Shown here: positions 1 through 6,991 of the stretch, in pieces
Layout of the letters: each line of letters begins with the position of its first letter
Position numbering within the stretch: position 1 is the stretch's first letter
Assembly: GCF_018918055.1 (NCBI RefSeq)
Contig: NZ_JAHLPS010000091.1
Location: forward strand, 1-64,000
DNA from: Caproiciproducens sp. MSJ-32
Lineage (GTDB): Bacteria > Bacillota > Clostridia > Clostridiales > Clostridiaceae
Length of the DNA: 64,000 bases
Direction of reading: 5' to 3'
Translations under genes and position numbers: made by a program
The notes under the pieces: model-generated
What the model was told of the DNA's origin: nothing
Databases searched by the model: none
Seen by the model: the letters and a program-made list of their open reading frames with translations, nothing else

Positions 1-194
1 CCATTACCACAAACAGGACAACGAGGATATCCTCTCAATATACGATTTTTCTTACCCCTACAATCTTCAAAAGTAAACTGACGTCTACAGTCTTTACATT
101 GATATTTTTGATTACCTGCTTTGTCTTTTCCAAAGCGATAGAGATTTTGACTATGGCATCTTGGACATGAAATTTTATTCAATAATTTGCACAT
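1..194 (-). CDS. IS1/IS1595-type transposase N-terminal zinc ribbon (partial, runs off left edge)
   Basis: The minus strand reads from an ATG at 192-194 to the window edge without a stop, so only about 64 N-terminal residues are seen. They hold two Cys-x2-Cys pairs at residues 10/13 and 33/36 (CPRC and CKDC) and a third CPVC pair at 59/62. The motif KYQCKDCRRQF is typical of the zinc-beta-ribbon found at the N terminus of IS1/IS1595-like transposases and of transposase-like proteins in Clostridium. An AAGGAG ribosome-binding site lies 10 bases upstream. The DDE catalytic part would be outside the window, so an intact element cannot be confirmed. It runs divergently from darA. Confidence 0.65.
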   Translation of the reverse strand, partial: MCKLLNKISCPRCHSQNLYRFGKDKAGNQKYQCKDCRRQFTFEDCRGKKNRILRGYPRCPVCGN

Positions 195-264
195 AATTTC
201 ATCTCTCCTTCGGAGGTATTTTTGGTGTTGCTATATTTAAGATACTCTAAGGAGGGATGAAATT
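195..264. repeat. 16-bp inverted repeat around the transposase/darA divergent gap
   Basis: Arms at 195-210 and 249-264 match at 15 of 16 positions (aatttcatctctcctt against the reverse complement of aaggagggatgaaatt). The left arm contains the ribosome-binding site of the transposase. The right arm looks like a ribosome-binding site followed by gatgaaatt but has no ATG in place. It could be an IS end, a duplicated gene start, or a transcript hairpin. Meaning uncertain. Confidence 0.45.
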
Positions 265-315
265 CAAATATCATATAACTTAACAGAACTTAGTATTATT
301 TATGGAGGGTTATAT

Positions 316-645
316 ATGAAATTGGTAATAGCCATAGTACAAGATGATGATTCAGCAGAATTAATCGATTCTGTAACAGAAGCAGGATTTAGGGTTACAA
401 AACTAGCTACAACTGGGGGTTTTTTAAAAGCTGGTAATACAACTTTAATTATTGGAGTTGAAGAAGAAAAAGTTAATTATGTTATTAGTTTAATAGAAGA
501 TACTTGTAAAAAGCGTAAGCAAATAATAAACACTACAACACCTATTACTGGTAATATGGATATGTTCATGTCTTACCCTATTGAAGTTGAAGTAGGTGGA
601 GCTACTATATTTGTTTTAGATGTAGATCAGTTTATTAGGGTATAA
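316..645 (+). CDS. darA: Cyclic di-AMP receptor, PII-like (DarA/PstA)
   Basis: A 109-residue PII-like protein. The start MKLVIAIVQDDD and the loop segment TGGFLKAGNTTLIIGV (about residues 33-48) are the signature of the DarA/PstA (YaaQ) family, which forms trimers that bind c-di-AMP at subunit interfaces; its downstream partner is not settled. GGAGGG at 304-309 precedes the ATG. It is followed after 20 bases by holB and then ricT, the standard Firmicute order tmk-darA-holB-ricT, but here the upstream neighbour is a transposase-like gene in the opposite direction. The c-di-AMP synthase disA lies 13 kb downstream in this window. Confidence 0.93.
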   Translation: MKLVIAIVQDDDSAELIDSVTEAGFRVTKLATTGGFLKAGNTTLIIGVEEEKVNYVISLIEDTCKKRKQIINTTTPITGNMDMFMSYPIEVEVGGATIFVLDVDQFIRV

Positions 646-665
646 ATAAATTATTGGAGGATATC

Positions 666-1604
666 ATGGGGGAATTTATTGGACATAGTAGAATATTAAA
701 TAATTTAAATTCAAGAATCAGCACAGGAGAAATCTCCCATGCCCACATAATAGTTGGAGAAGATGGAATTGGAAAAAGCCCATTAGCCAATATAATGGCT
801 AAAAATATATTAGGGATAAGGGCTGATAGAGAATGCGTAGATATTATAAATTATAGATTGAAAAAAGCTTCCTTTGGGGTTGATGAAGCTAGAGAAATAA
901 TAAGTGAGATTAATAAAAAACCCTATGAGGGAGATAAGAAGATAATCATAATTCATGATGGAAATAAATTAACAGTTCAAGCTCAAAATGCTCTTTTAAA
1001 AACTATTGAGGAGCCTCCTAAAGGTGTTTATATAATTTTATTATGTGAGAGTTTAGAGCTGATTCTAGATACTATAAAATCCAGATGTGAAATACATAAA
1101 CTAACTCCCTTATCCAATGAAGAAGTTAGTTTATATCTAAAAAAGATAGGTATTTCTGAATACAAAGATGAAGAGATAAGTGCAGCTATTTCATATGCAG
1201 AAGGAATACCTGGAAAAGCTGAAGCTTTCTTAAAGGATTCATCCTTAAAGAATTTACGAGATATATTAATTGATTTATTATATAAAATCATTAAAGGAGA
1301 TATTAGCAATTTATTGGAATATGAAGATAAATTGTCTTCCTATAAAGAAAAAAAAGAGGAAATATTAAATATTTTATCATCTTTTATAAGAGATATAATG
1401 GTTTTTAAGGAAATAAATAATGAAAAGGGGATAATAAATAAAGATAAGATAAATGATATTAAGCAATTAGCTATTGAAATGTCCTATAAGAAACTTACTA
1501 AAATTATTGATAAAATAGGAGAGTGCAGACATAATTTATTAAAAAACTCAAATTTTTTATTGACAGTTAGAGTTATGCTTATAGGTTTTATGGAGGTTAA
1601 ATAA
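666..1604 (+). CDS. holB: DNA polymerase III subunit delta' (clamp loader)
   Basis: AAA+ clamp-loader subunit of 312 residues. Walker A is GEDGIGKS at residues 31-38, and the clamp-loader SRC motif (KSRCEI) follows near residue 133. The ATG at 666 is chosen over an in-frame TTG at 654 because GGAGG at 656-660 then has normal spacing and does not lie inside the gene. The four-cysteine zinc module usual between Walker A and B is missing: only one Cys is left in that stretch, and the segment is short. This is seen in several clostridial delta' proteins. The stop overlaps the start of ricT by one base, so translation is probably coupled. Confidence 0.93.
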   Translation: MGEFIGHSRILNNLNSRISTGEISHAHIIVGEDGIGKSPLANIMAKNILGIRADRECVDIINYRLKKASFGVDEAREIISEINKKPYEGDKKIIIIHDGNKLTVQAQNALLKTIEEPPKGVYIILLCESLELILDTIKSRCEIHKLTPLSNEEVSLYLKKIGISEYKDEEISAAISYAEGIPGKAEAFLKDSSLKNLRDILIDLLYKIIKGDISNLLEYEDKLSSYKEKKEEILNILSSFIRDIMVFKEINNEKGIINKDKINDIKQLAIEMSYKKLTKIIDKIGECRHNLLKNSNFLLTVRVMLIGFMEVK

Positions 1605-2509
1605 TGATAGAAGTTGTAGGTGTAAGATTTAAGAAGGCAGGTAAAATATATTATTTTGATCCTAATAATTTAGAAATAAATGCTGGAGATTTTGTTATAG
1701 TAGAAACTGCTAGAGGAATAGAGTTTGGAGAATGTGTTATTGGAATTAAGGAAATACCTGAATCTGATATTGTAGCACCTTTAAAAAGTGTAATAAGAGT
1801 TGCAGAAGAAGATGATGTAAAGAAACATAAGGAAAATAAATTAAAAGAAAAAGATGCTCTAGAAATTTGTTTAAAGAAAGTAGAAGAGCATGGATTAGAT
1901 ATGAAATTAATAGATGTAGAATATACATTTGATAATAATAAAGTAATATTTTACTTCACAGCAGATGGAAGAGTAGATTTTAGAGAATTAGTAAAAGACT
2001 TGGCTACTATTTTTAAAACACGAATAGAACTTAGACAAATTGGTGTTAGAGATGAGGCTAAGATGCTAGGGGGATTAGGAGCTTGTGGAAGAACTCTTTG
2101 CTGCTCAACCTTCTTAGGAGATTTTGCATCAGTTTCTATAAAAATGGCTAAGGAACAGAATCTTTCATTAAATCCAACAAAAATATCTGGAATATGCGGA
2201 AGATTGATGTGCTGTTTAAATTATGAGCAAAGTACATATGAAGATATAAGACAAAGATTACCTAAAGTAGGTTCAATTGTTAGAATAGGAGATATAGAAG
2301 GTGAAGTTGTATCTAATAGTACAGTAAAAGAGAGCGTGAAAGTAAAATATAAAAGAATAGATGAGGAAATAATAGAAGAATTTAAGATAGATAATATTGA
2401 ATTGGTTGAAGGAAGTTATGAAGATGCTGTTGATGATTCAGAAATAAAATTAGAAGTTGAGTCACCAGAAGATAAAAATTTAATTAAGGATCTTATAGAG
2501 GAAAACTAG
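1604..2509 (+). CDS. ricT: RicT (YaaT), PSP1-domain iron-sulfur regulator
   Basis: A 301-residue PSP1-domain protein. Cysteines at about 161, 166, 167, 198, 203 and 204, in GACGRTLCC and GICGRLMCC, are the conserved iron-sulfur ligands of the RicT family. In Bacillus subtilis RicT works with RicA and RicF in a complex that promotes RNase Y-dependent mRNA processing and entry into sporulation. The acidic C-terminal tail (after residue 275) has no known domain. The gene is translationally coupled to holB (ATG overlaps the holB stop), the conserved Firmicute arrangement. Confidence 0.93.
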   Translation: MIEVVGVRFKKAGKIYYFDPNNLEINAGDFVIVETARGIEFGECVIGIKEIPESDIVAPLKSVIRVAEEDDVKKHKENKLKEKDALEICLKKVEEHGLDMKLIDVEYTFDNNKVIFYFTADGRVDFRELVKDLATIFKTRIELRQIGVRDEAKMLGGLGACGRTLCCSTFLGDFASVSIKMAKEQNLSLNPTKISGICGRLMCCLNYEQSTYEDIRQRLPKVGSIVRIGDIEGEVVSNSTVKESVKVKYKRIDEEIIEEFKIDNIELVEGSYEDAVDDSEIKLEVESPEDKNLIKDLIEEN

Positions 2510-2522
2510 GGGGAGAAATGAT

Positions 2523-2726
2523 ATGAAGTCCTTTTTAAAGGTTCCTAATATGAAAGATAATAAAGATGTTGCTATTATTAGAGAAGCTATTGCTAAAAAT
2601 ATAGGGGTAATAGCTTGTGAAATATTATTTTCTAAAAAGGAAGTTACTATATTTTATGATGAATCAAGTATTACTTTAGAGGATTTAATTTCTTCAATAG
2701 AAGATATGGGTTATACTGTAATTTAA
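2523..2726 (+). CDS. Small HMA-fold protein without CxxC
   Basis: 67 residues with the beta-alpha-beta-beta-alpha-beta pattern of heavy-metal-associated (HMA) domains, ending in the typical DLISSIEDMGYTV helix-strand unit. The metal-binding GMTCxxC motif is absent: the equivalent loop reads KVPNMKDNKDVA and the only Cys is at residue 37 (VIACEI) in the second strand. So the fold is suggested but classical copper or zinc binding is not. GGGGGAG ribosome-binding sequence 13 bases after ricT places it as the last gene of the darA-holB-ricT unit. Function unknown. Confidence 0.75.
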   Translation: MKSFLKVPNMKDNKDVAIIREAIAKNIGVIACEILFSKKEVTIFYDESSITLEDLISSIEDMGYTVI

Positions 2727-2767
2727 TTTAAATGTATAACTTAACCCTTTAAAATTTAGAAGGCCTA

Positions 2768-2776
2768 TGTTAGAAT
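2768..2776 (+). promoter_or_regulatory. Possible extended -10 promoter for the ferredoxin gene
   Basis: TGTTAGAAT reads as an extended -10 (TG-n-TAGAAT) 39 bases before the ferredoxin ATG. I see no good -35, so this is weak. Confidence 0.3.
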
Positions 2777-2814
2777 AGTAATGAAATAATTCTTATTTTT
2801 AGGAGGTGCTTTAT

Positions 2815-2985
2815 ATGGCATATAAAATAGAAGATTCATGCATAAGCTGTGGTGCATGCGCTGCAGAATGCCCTGTTGAAGCTATATCACAAGGAGATAC
2901 TCAATTCATCATTGATGAAGATACTTGCATAGATTGTGGAAACTGTGCAAATGTTTGTCCTGTAGGAGCTCCAGTAGAAGCATAA
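2815..2985 (+). CDS. 2[4Fe-4S] clostridial ferredoxin
   Basis: A 56-residue protein starting MAYKIEDSCISCGACAAECP. Two CxxCxxCxxxCP motifs (Cys 9/12/15/19 and 38/41/44/48) bind two [4Fe-4S] clusters. Size and sequence match the classical Clostridium pasteurianum type ferredoxin, the soluble electron carrier for pyruvate:ferredoxin oxidoreductase and hydrogenase. AGGAGG at 2801-2806 gives normal spacing to the ATG. It is monocistronic: a strong terminator follows 10 bases after the stop. Confidence 0.96.
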   Translation: MAYKIEDSCISCGACAAECPVEAISQGDTQFIIDEDTCIDCGNCANVCPVGAPVEA

Positions 2986-2994
2986 TTTACATAA

Positions 2995-3030
2995 GGAACC
3001 GCTATATTAGCGGTTCTTTATTTTTTGTTT
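2995..3030 (+). terminator. Rho-independent terminator of the ferredoxin gene
   Basis: Stem gaaccgct (2996-3003) with agcggttc (3009-3016), loop atatt, followed by a T-rich run tttattttttgttt. The 3' end of the minus-strand MBL gene overlaps the T run. Confidence 0.9.
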
Positions 3031-3659
3031 GACAATATTATTATAGTGCAGGGCTCATCAAATAATAATTCATCAGTATATATTATATCCTTTTCTATTA
3101 GTAGAGTATTCTTCATGGATGATAGGAATTTATGAGGTCCGTCAAGAAAGAAATATTCTGATGAAGTTTTATAAGCCATTGGAATTATATATTTAGGATT
3201 AATATTTTTCGATAATTTAGCAGCTTGAAAACCATCTAAGCAAAAGTGACCGCCAATAGGAATAAATAAAAAATCACAGCCATATATTTTAGATAATAAT
3301 TCAGAATCTAAGCAATGACCTAAGGAACCCAAATGACATATTTTATAATCATCAATATTAAAGTAATATATAATATTTTCTCCTCTTTTATATCCATTTA
3401 AATCATCTCTATAAGTATTATAACCTTCTATAGATATATATTCATTAGTAAAGCTGCAGGGGGAAGTTATAACGATAGAATTTTTATTGATAAAATCACT
3501 AATAATTTCATTATTATGCAAGTGGCTAAAAGTAATTATATCTGGATTAAAATCATACTTTTCTATTAAAGGATGAATTTGTATAGGATCTAAAAGAATT
3601 TTCTTGCCAAGGGAAGTTTTTATTAAGAAACTTGTGTTACCCATCCATTTAATCTCCAT
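3018..3659 (-). CDS. MBL-fold (UlaG-like) protein with degenerate metal site
   Basis: 213 residues with the start of the Lactamase_B_3/UlaG-like fold (MEIKWMGNTSFLIKTSLGKK, then ILLDP). The place of the HxHxDH zinc motif reads HLHNNE (residues 46-51), so the third and fourth ligands are Asn and Glu. Further family marks remain: a later His in HLGSLGH, FIPIGGHF and PKYIIPMAYKT. The protein may bind metal differently or may have lost hydrolase activity. GAGGTGATAATAAG precedes the ATG. Its 3' end meets the ferredoxin terminator. Substrate unknown. Confidence 0.75.
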   Translation of the reverse strand: MEIKWMGNTSFLIKTSLGKKILLDPIQIHPLIEKYDFNPDIITFSHLHNNEIISDFINKNSIVITSPCSFTNEYISIEGYNTYRDDLNGYKRGENIIYYFNIDDYKICHLGSLGHCLDSELLSKIYGCDFLFIPIGGHFCLDGFQAAKLSKNINPKYIIPMAYKTSSEYFFLDGPHKFLSSMKNTLLIEKDIIYTDELLFDEPCTIIILSNKK

Positions 3660-3709
3660 CTTATTATCACCTCATATATAGTTTTGACAAAATTGATAGA
3701 ATTAACAAA

Positions 3710-3738
3710 TGGACATTTAAAAAATAATAATATATAAT
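3710..3738 (+). promoter_or_regulatory. Sigma-A promoter of ctsR-clpC
   Basis: TGGACA (3710-3715), 17-base spacer, TATAAT (3733-3738). The predicted transcription start near 3745 falls inside the CtsR operator that follows. Confidence 0.75.
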
Positions 3739-3741
3739 AAA

Positions 3742-3758
3742 AGTCAAAGAAGGTCAAC
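3742..3758 (+). promoter_or_regulatory. CtsR operator (heptad direct repeat)
   Basis: agtcaaa-gaa-ggtcaac. The known CtsR site is two (A/G)GTCAAA heptads separated by three bases; this matches 13 of 14 heptad positions. It covers the transcription start of ctsR, which suggests autorepression relieved by heat or protein stress. Confidence 0.85.
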
Positions 3759-3786
3759 AAAAAATTTGGTTTAAGAAGGTGATAAA

Positions 3787-4242
3787 ATGGCAAGAATTTC
3801 TGATGTAATAGAAAATTTTATAAAAGATATGATAAGTGAAGAAGAAGAAAGTATGGTCTCTATTCGTAGAAATGAATTAGCAGATAAATTTTCATGTGCA
3901 CCATCTCAAATTAATTATGTTTTATCAACAAGATTTACTTATGAGAAGGGTTATGTTATAGAAAGCAAAAGAGGTGGTGGAGGATGCATTGTTATAAAAA
4001 GAATAAATTATCATGATAATAGCGAAAAGCTAAAGTTAATAGGAGAATCAATTGGCAATAGTATTACTTATAATGGAGCTATATCTATATTGAATCATTT
4101 AAAAGAAACAGATTTAATTACCAATAGGGAATATGAAATAATGAAAATAGCCTTAAATGATAGAACAATAGCATCCTCAGAGTATAAAAACGAACTTAGA
4201 GCTGATATTCTTAAGGGAATGTTAGCTGTTATCTTATCATAA
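3787..4242 (+). CDS. ctsR: CtsR, class III heat-shock repressor
   Basis: 151 residues. The N-terminal winged helix contains the conserved APSQINYVLSTRFTYEKGYVIESKRGGGG stretch (described here by its ends: starts APSQINY, ends KRGGGG, about residues 38-66), whose glycine-rich wing is the heat-sensing tip in this family. The C-terminal domain mediates dimerisation and turnover. It represses clp genes by binding heptad repeats, one of which overlaps its own transcription start. The next gene is clpC, with only 48 bases between; the usual mcsA and mcsB genes are not there. Confidence 0.95.
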   Translation: MARISDVIENFIKDMISEEEESMVSIRRNELADKFSCAPSQINYVLSTRFTYEKGYVIESKRGGGGCIVIKRINYHDNSEKLKLIGESIGNSITYNGAISILNHLKETDLITNREYEIMKIALNDRTIASSEYKNELRADILKGMLAVILS

Positions 4243-4290
4243 TTTATAAAATTTAATAATGAAATAAAATAATGCGGATTGGAGGTATAT

Positions 4291-6738
4291 ATGGTTTTTG
4301 AGAATTTTACAGAGAGGTCTCAGAAGGTTTTGGTAGAAGCGCAAAAGGAATCTCAATATTTTAGACATGGATATATAGGAACAGAGCATATTCTCTTGGG
4401 CATTCTAAGAGAAGGGGGATATGCTAAGGAGGTTCTTTATAATAATAAAATAACGCTTGATAATGTTAGAAGGGTAATAGAAGATTATTTGGGATTTGGA
4501 GATATCGATATTTCTATTGGAGAGATGCTTTTAAATCCTCAAACTAAGAAAATTCTTGATGATAGTTTAGTCAAGGCAAGGGCCTTTAATCATCAGAATG
4601 TAAAACCAGAACATATTTTATTATCATTATTAGATGATAAAGAGGGTGTAGCTTATTATATTTTAGGAACTTTAGGCCTTGATTTTAATTTAGTAAAGAG
4701 TAAATTAAAATCTTATTTGTATGAAGATAAATCAGGAGAAATTAATTTAGAAAATAAAAGTAAGAAGAAAAATTCTAAATTAGTAATGCTTAGTCAATAT
4801 GGTATAAATCTGACTGAGCTTGCAAGAGAGGGAAAACTGGATCCTGTAATTGGAAGAGAAAAAGAAAATCAAAGAATATTAGAAATATTATGCAGAAGAA
4901 TAAAAAATAATCCTTGTCTTATTGGAGAACCAGGAGTAGGAAAAACAGCAGTTGTTGAGGGACTTGCTCAAAGAATAGTTAATGGAAATGTTCCTGACAT
5001 TTTAAGAGATAAGGAAATAATATCTTTAGATTTAACTTCTATGATTGCAGGGGCAAAATATAGAGGTGAATTTGAGGAAAGATTAAAGAGAGTAATGGAA
5101 GAAATTAAAATGTCTCAAGACATTATAATTTTTATAGATGAAATACACACAATAGTAGGTGCTGGAGCAGCAGAAGGAGCTATAGATGCTTCTAATATTT
5201 TAAAACCAGCTTTAGCAAGAGGAGAAATAAAATGTATTGGGGCAACTACTATAGATGAGTATAGAAAATATATAGAAAAGGATCCTGCCTTAGAGAGAAG
5301 ATTTCAGCCCGTTAGAATTGATGAGCCAAGCAAGGAAGATACTCTTTTAATTCTTAAGGGTATAAAAGAAAAATATGAAATGCATCATAATGTAAAAATA
5401 GAGGATGAAGCTTTGGAAGCAGCTGTAGAATTAGCAGATAGATATATAACAGATAGATATTTACCAGATAAGGCAATTGATTTAATAGATGAAGCTTCAG
5501 CAAAAGTAAGAATAGAAAACTTAAACAATTTTGTAGATTTTGAAAGCATAGAAAATATTAAAACAGAAATTAAAAATATAATTAGAGAAAAAGAAAATTC
5601 AATAATAAACCAAGATTTTGAAAAAGCAGCTTATTTAAGGGACAAAGAACAGGAGTTAAGAGAAAAATTAAATAATTATAAGGTAAATTCGAATAATGAA
5701 ATAAGTGATAATTATTTAGTTAATAGAGAAAAAATAGCTAAAGTTGTATCTGCCTGGACTAAAATTCCACTAGAAAAACTTACAGAGAAGGAATCTGAGA
5801 AATTATTACGACTAGAGGAAACCTTACAAAAAAGAGTTGTTGGTCAAAAGGAAGCTATTTTAGCAGTTTCTAGGGCTATAAGAAGGGCAAGAGTTGGTTT
5901 AAAGGATCCAAATAGGCCTATAGGAACATTTATATTCTGTGGGCCAACAGGTGTTGGAAAAACTGAATTATGTAATGCTTTAGCTGAGACTATGTTTGGA
6001 AATAAAAATAATTTAATAAGAATAGATATGTCTGAATATATGGAAAAACATTCTGTATCAAGGTTAATTGGTGCTCCTCCAGGGTATGTAGGATATAATG
6101 AAGGAGGGCAGTTAACAGAAGCTGTAAGAAGAAATCCATATTCAGTAATATTGCTTGATGAAATTGAGAAGGCCCATGAAGATATATATAATATATTGCT
6201 TCAGATAATGGAAGATGGACGCTTAACAGATAATATGGGCAGAAATATTAATTTTAGAAATTCAATAATAATAATGACTTCTAATGTTGGAGCCCATAAT
6301 ATTAAGAAGCAAAGTTCTGTAGGTTTTTCAATTAGTAATGATCTAGAAAAAGATGAATATGAAAAAATGAAAAATAATATTATGGAAGAGATTAAAAGAA
6401 AATTTAAGCCAGAATTCTTAAATAGGGTTGATGATATAATAGTATTCCATAAGTTAAAAGAAAATGATATATTAAAGATAGTTAACTTGTTGCTAAATAA
6501 TACAATAAATAAACTAAAGGAAAGAGAAATAAGCTTAAGCCTAGATGAGGAAAGTAAAAGATTTTTAGTAAGTAAGGGTGTTGATACAACTTATGGAGCA
6601 AGACCATTAAGGAGAGTAATCACTAAGGAATTGGAAGATAAATTAAGTGAAGAAATGTTAAAGGGCTTTATTAAAGTTGGAGATAATTTAAAAGTTTATT
6701 GTAGTGAAAATGGACTTAAATTTAAACACATCTCTTAA
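4291..6738 (+). CDS. clpC: ClpC, AAA+ unfoldase of the ClpCP protease
   Basis: 815 residues. Order: double Clp-N repeat (1-145), first AAA+ module with Walker A GEPGVGKT and Walker [10 protein letters not shown], a coiled-coil middle domain with a UVR-like motif ([21 protein letters not shown] without its ends), second AAA+ module with GPTGVGKT and [13 protein letters not shown], then the C-terminal D2-small domain. It unfolds proteins for ClpP. ATG 4291 was chosen over an in-frame TTG at 4279 because that TTG is part of the ribosome-binding site TTGGAGG. In Bacillus ClpC needs adaptors such as McsB or MecA; mcsAB are not at this locus. Confidence 0.96.
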   Translation: MVFENFTERSQKVLVEAQKESQYFRHGYIGTEHILLGILREGGYAKEVLYNNKITLDNVRRVIEDYLGFGDIDISIGEMLLNPQTKKILDDSLVKARAFNHQNVKPEHILLSLLDDKEGVAYYILGTLGLDFNLVKSKLKSYLYEDKSGEINLENKSKKKNSKLVMLSQYGINLTELAREGKLDPVIGREKENQRILEILCRRIKNNPCLIGEPGVGKTAVVEGLAQRIVNGNVPDILRDKEIISLDLTSMIAGAKYRGEFEERLKRVMEEIKMSQDIIIFIDEIHTIVGAGAAEGAIDASNILKPALARGEIKCIGATTIDEYRKYIEKDPALERRFQPVRIDEPSKEDTLLILKGIKEKYEMHHNVKIEDEALEAAVELADRYITDRYLPDKAIDLIDEASAKVRIENLNNFVDFESIENIKTEIKNIIREKENSIINQDFEKAAYLRDKEQELREKLNNYKVNSNNEISDNYLVNREKIAKVVSAWTKIPLEKLTEKESEKLLRLEETLQKRVVGQKEAILAVSRAIRRARVGLKDPNRPIGTFIFCGPTGVGKTELCNALAETMFGNKNNLIRIDMSEYMEKHSVSRLIGAPPGYVGYNEGGQLTEAVRRNPYSVILLDEIEKAHEDIYNILLQIMEDGRLTDNMGRNINFRNSIIIMTSNVGAHNIKKQSSVGFSISNDLEKDEYEKMKNNIMEEIKRKFKPEFLNRVDDIIVFHKLKENDILKIVNLLLNNTINKLKEREISLSLDEESKRFLVSKGVDTTYGARPLRRVITKELEDKLSEEMLKGFIKVGDNLKVYCSENGLKFKHIS

Positions 6739-6750
6739 TCCATTGACAAT

Positions 6751-6794
6751 TGAGAATTGACAATTAAGGATTAATTTCAGCCTAGGCTGAAATT
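6751..6794. repeat. MITE-like segment: attgacaatt direct repeats plus a 22-bp palindrome
   Basis: Two copies of attgacaatt (6752-6761 and 6767-6776, separated by gagaa or nearly so) lead into a perfect 22-base palindrome at 6773-6794 (aatttcagcctaggctgaaa plus tt). From memory similar tgacaattgacaatt-rich palindromic units are scattered between genes in Clostridium genomes. It lies between clpC and its terminator. Confidence 0.5.
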
Positions 6795-6806
6795 CTAAAA
6801 AATTAT

Positions 6807-6843
6807 GCTGTTACACATTTTCTGTGTAACGGCTTATTTTTTT
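6807..6843 (+). terminator. Terminator of ctsR-clpC
   Basis: 11-bp stem gctgttacaca (6807-6817) with tgtgtaacggc (6823-6833), loop ttttc, then ttattttttt. Confidence 0.9.
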
Positions 6844-6920
6844 AATAATAATTTGTTTATTAGTGAGAATAATAAAAATATAAAATAATTAATAAAATGA
6901 GAAAAATTATTAATTATTAG

Positions 6921-6949
6921 TTGCATTTTATATATAAGAACTATATAAT
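6921..6949 (+). promoter_or_regulatory. Sigma-A promoter of trxB operon
   Basis: TTGCAT (6921-6926), 17-base spacer, TATAAT (6944-6949). Start of transcription predicted near 6956, just upstream of a GC-rich palindrome. Confidence 0.75.
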
Positions 6950-6960
6950 GAAAATAAGAC

Positions 6961-6977
6961 ATACCCCTGGGGGGTAG
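6961..6977 (+). promoter_or_regulatory. Candidate CsoR/CstR-family operator upstream of trxB
   Basis: tacccc-tgg-ggggta (6962-6976), a 6-bp inverted repeat in a region that is otherwise almost pure A/T. CsoR, CstR and related DUF156 repressors bind sites of the form TACCC...GGGTA with a central G tract. Position +6 to +21 relative to the predicted start would suit a repressor sensing copper, persulfide or a similar thiol stress. The call rests on shape only; no csoR gene is in the window. Confidence 0.5.
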
Positions 6978-6991
6978 AAAGAGGAGGGAAT

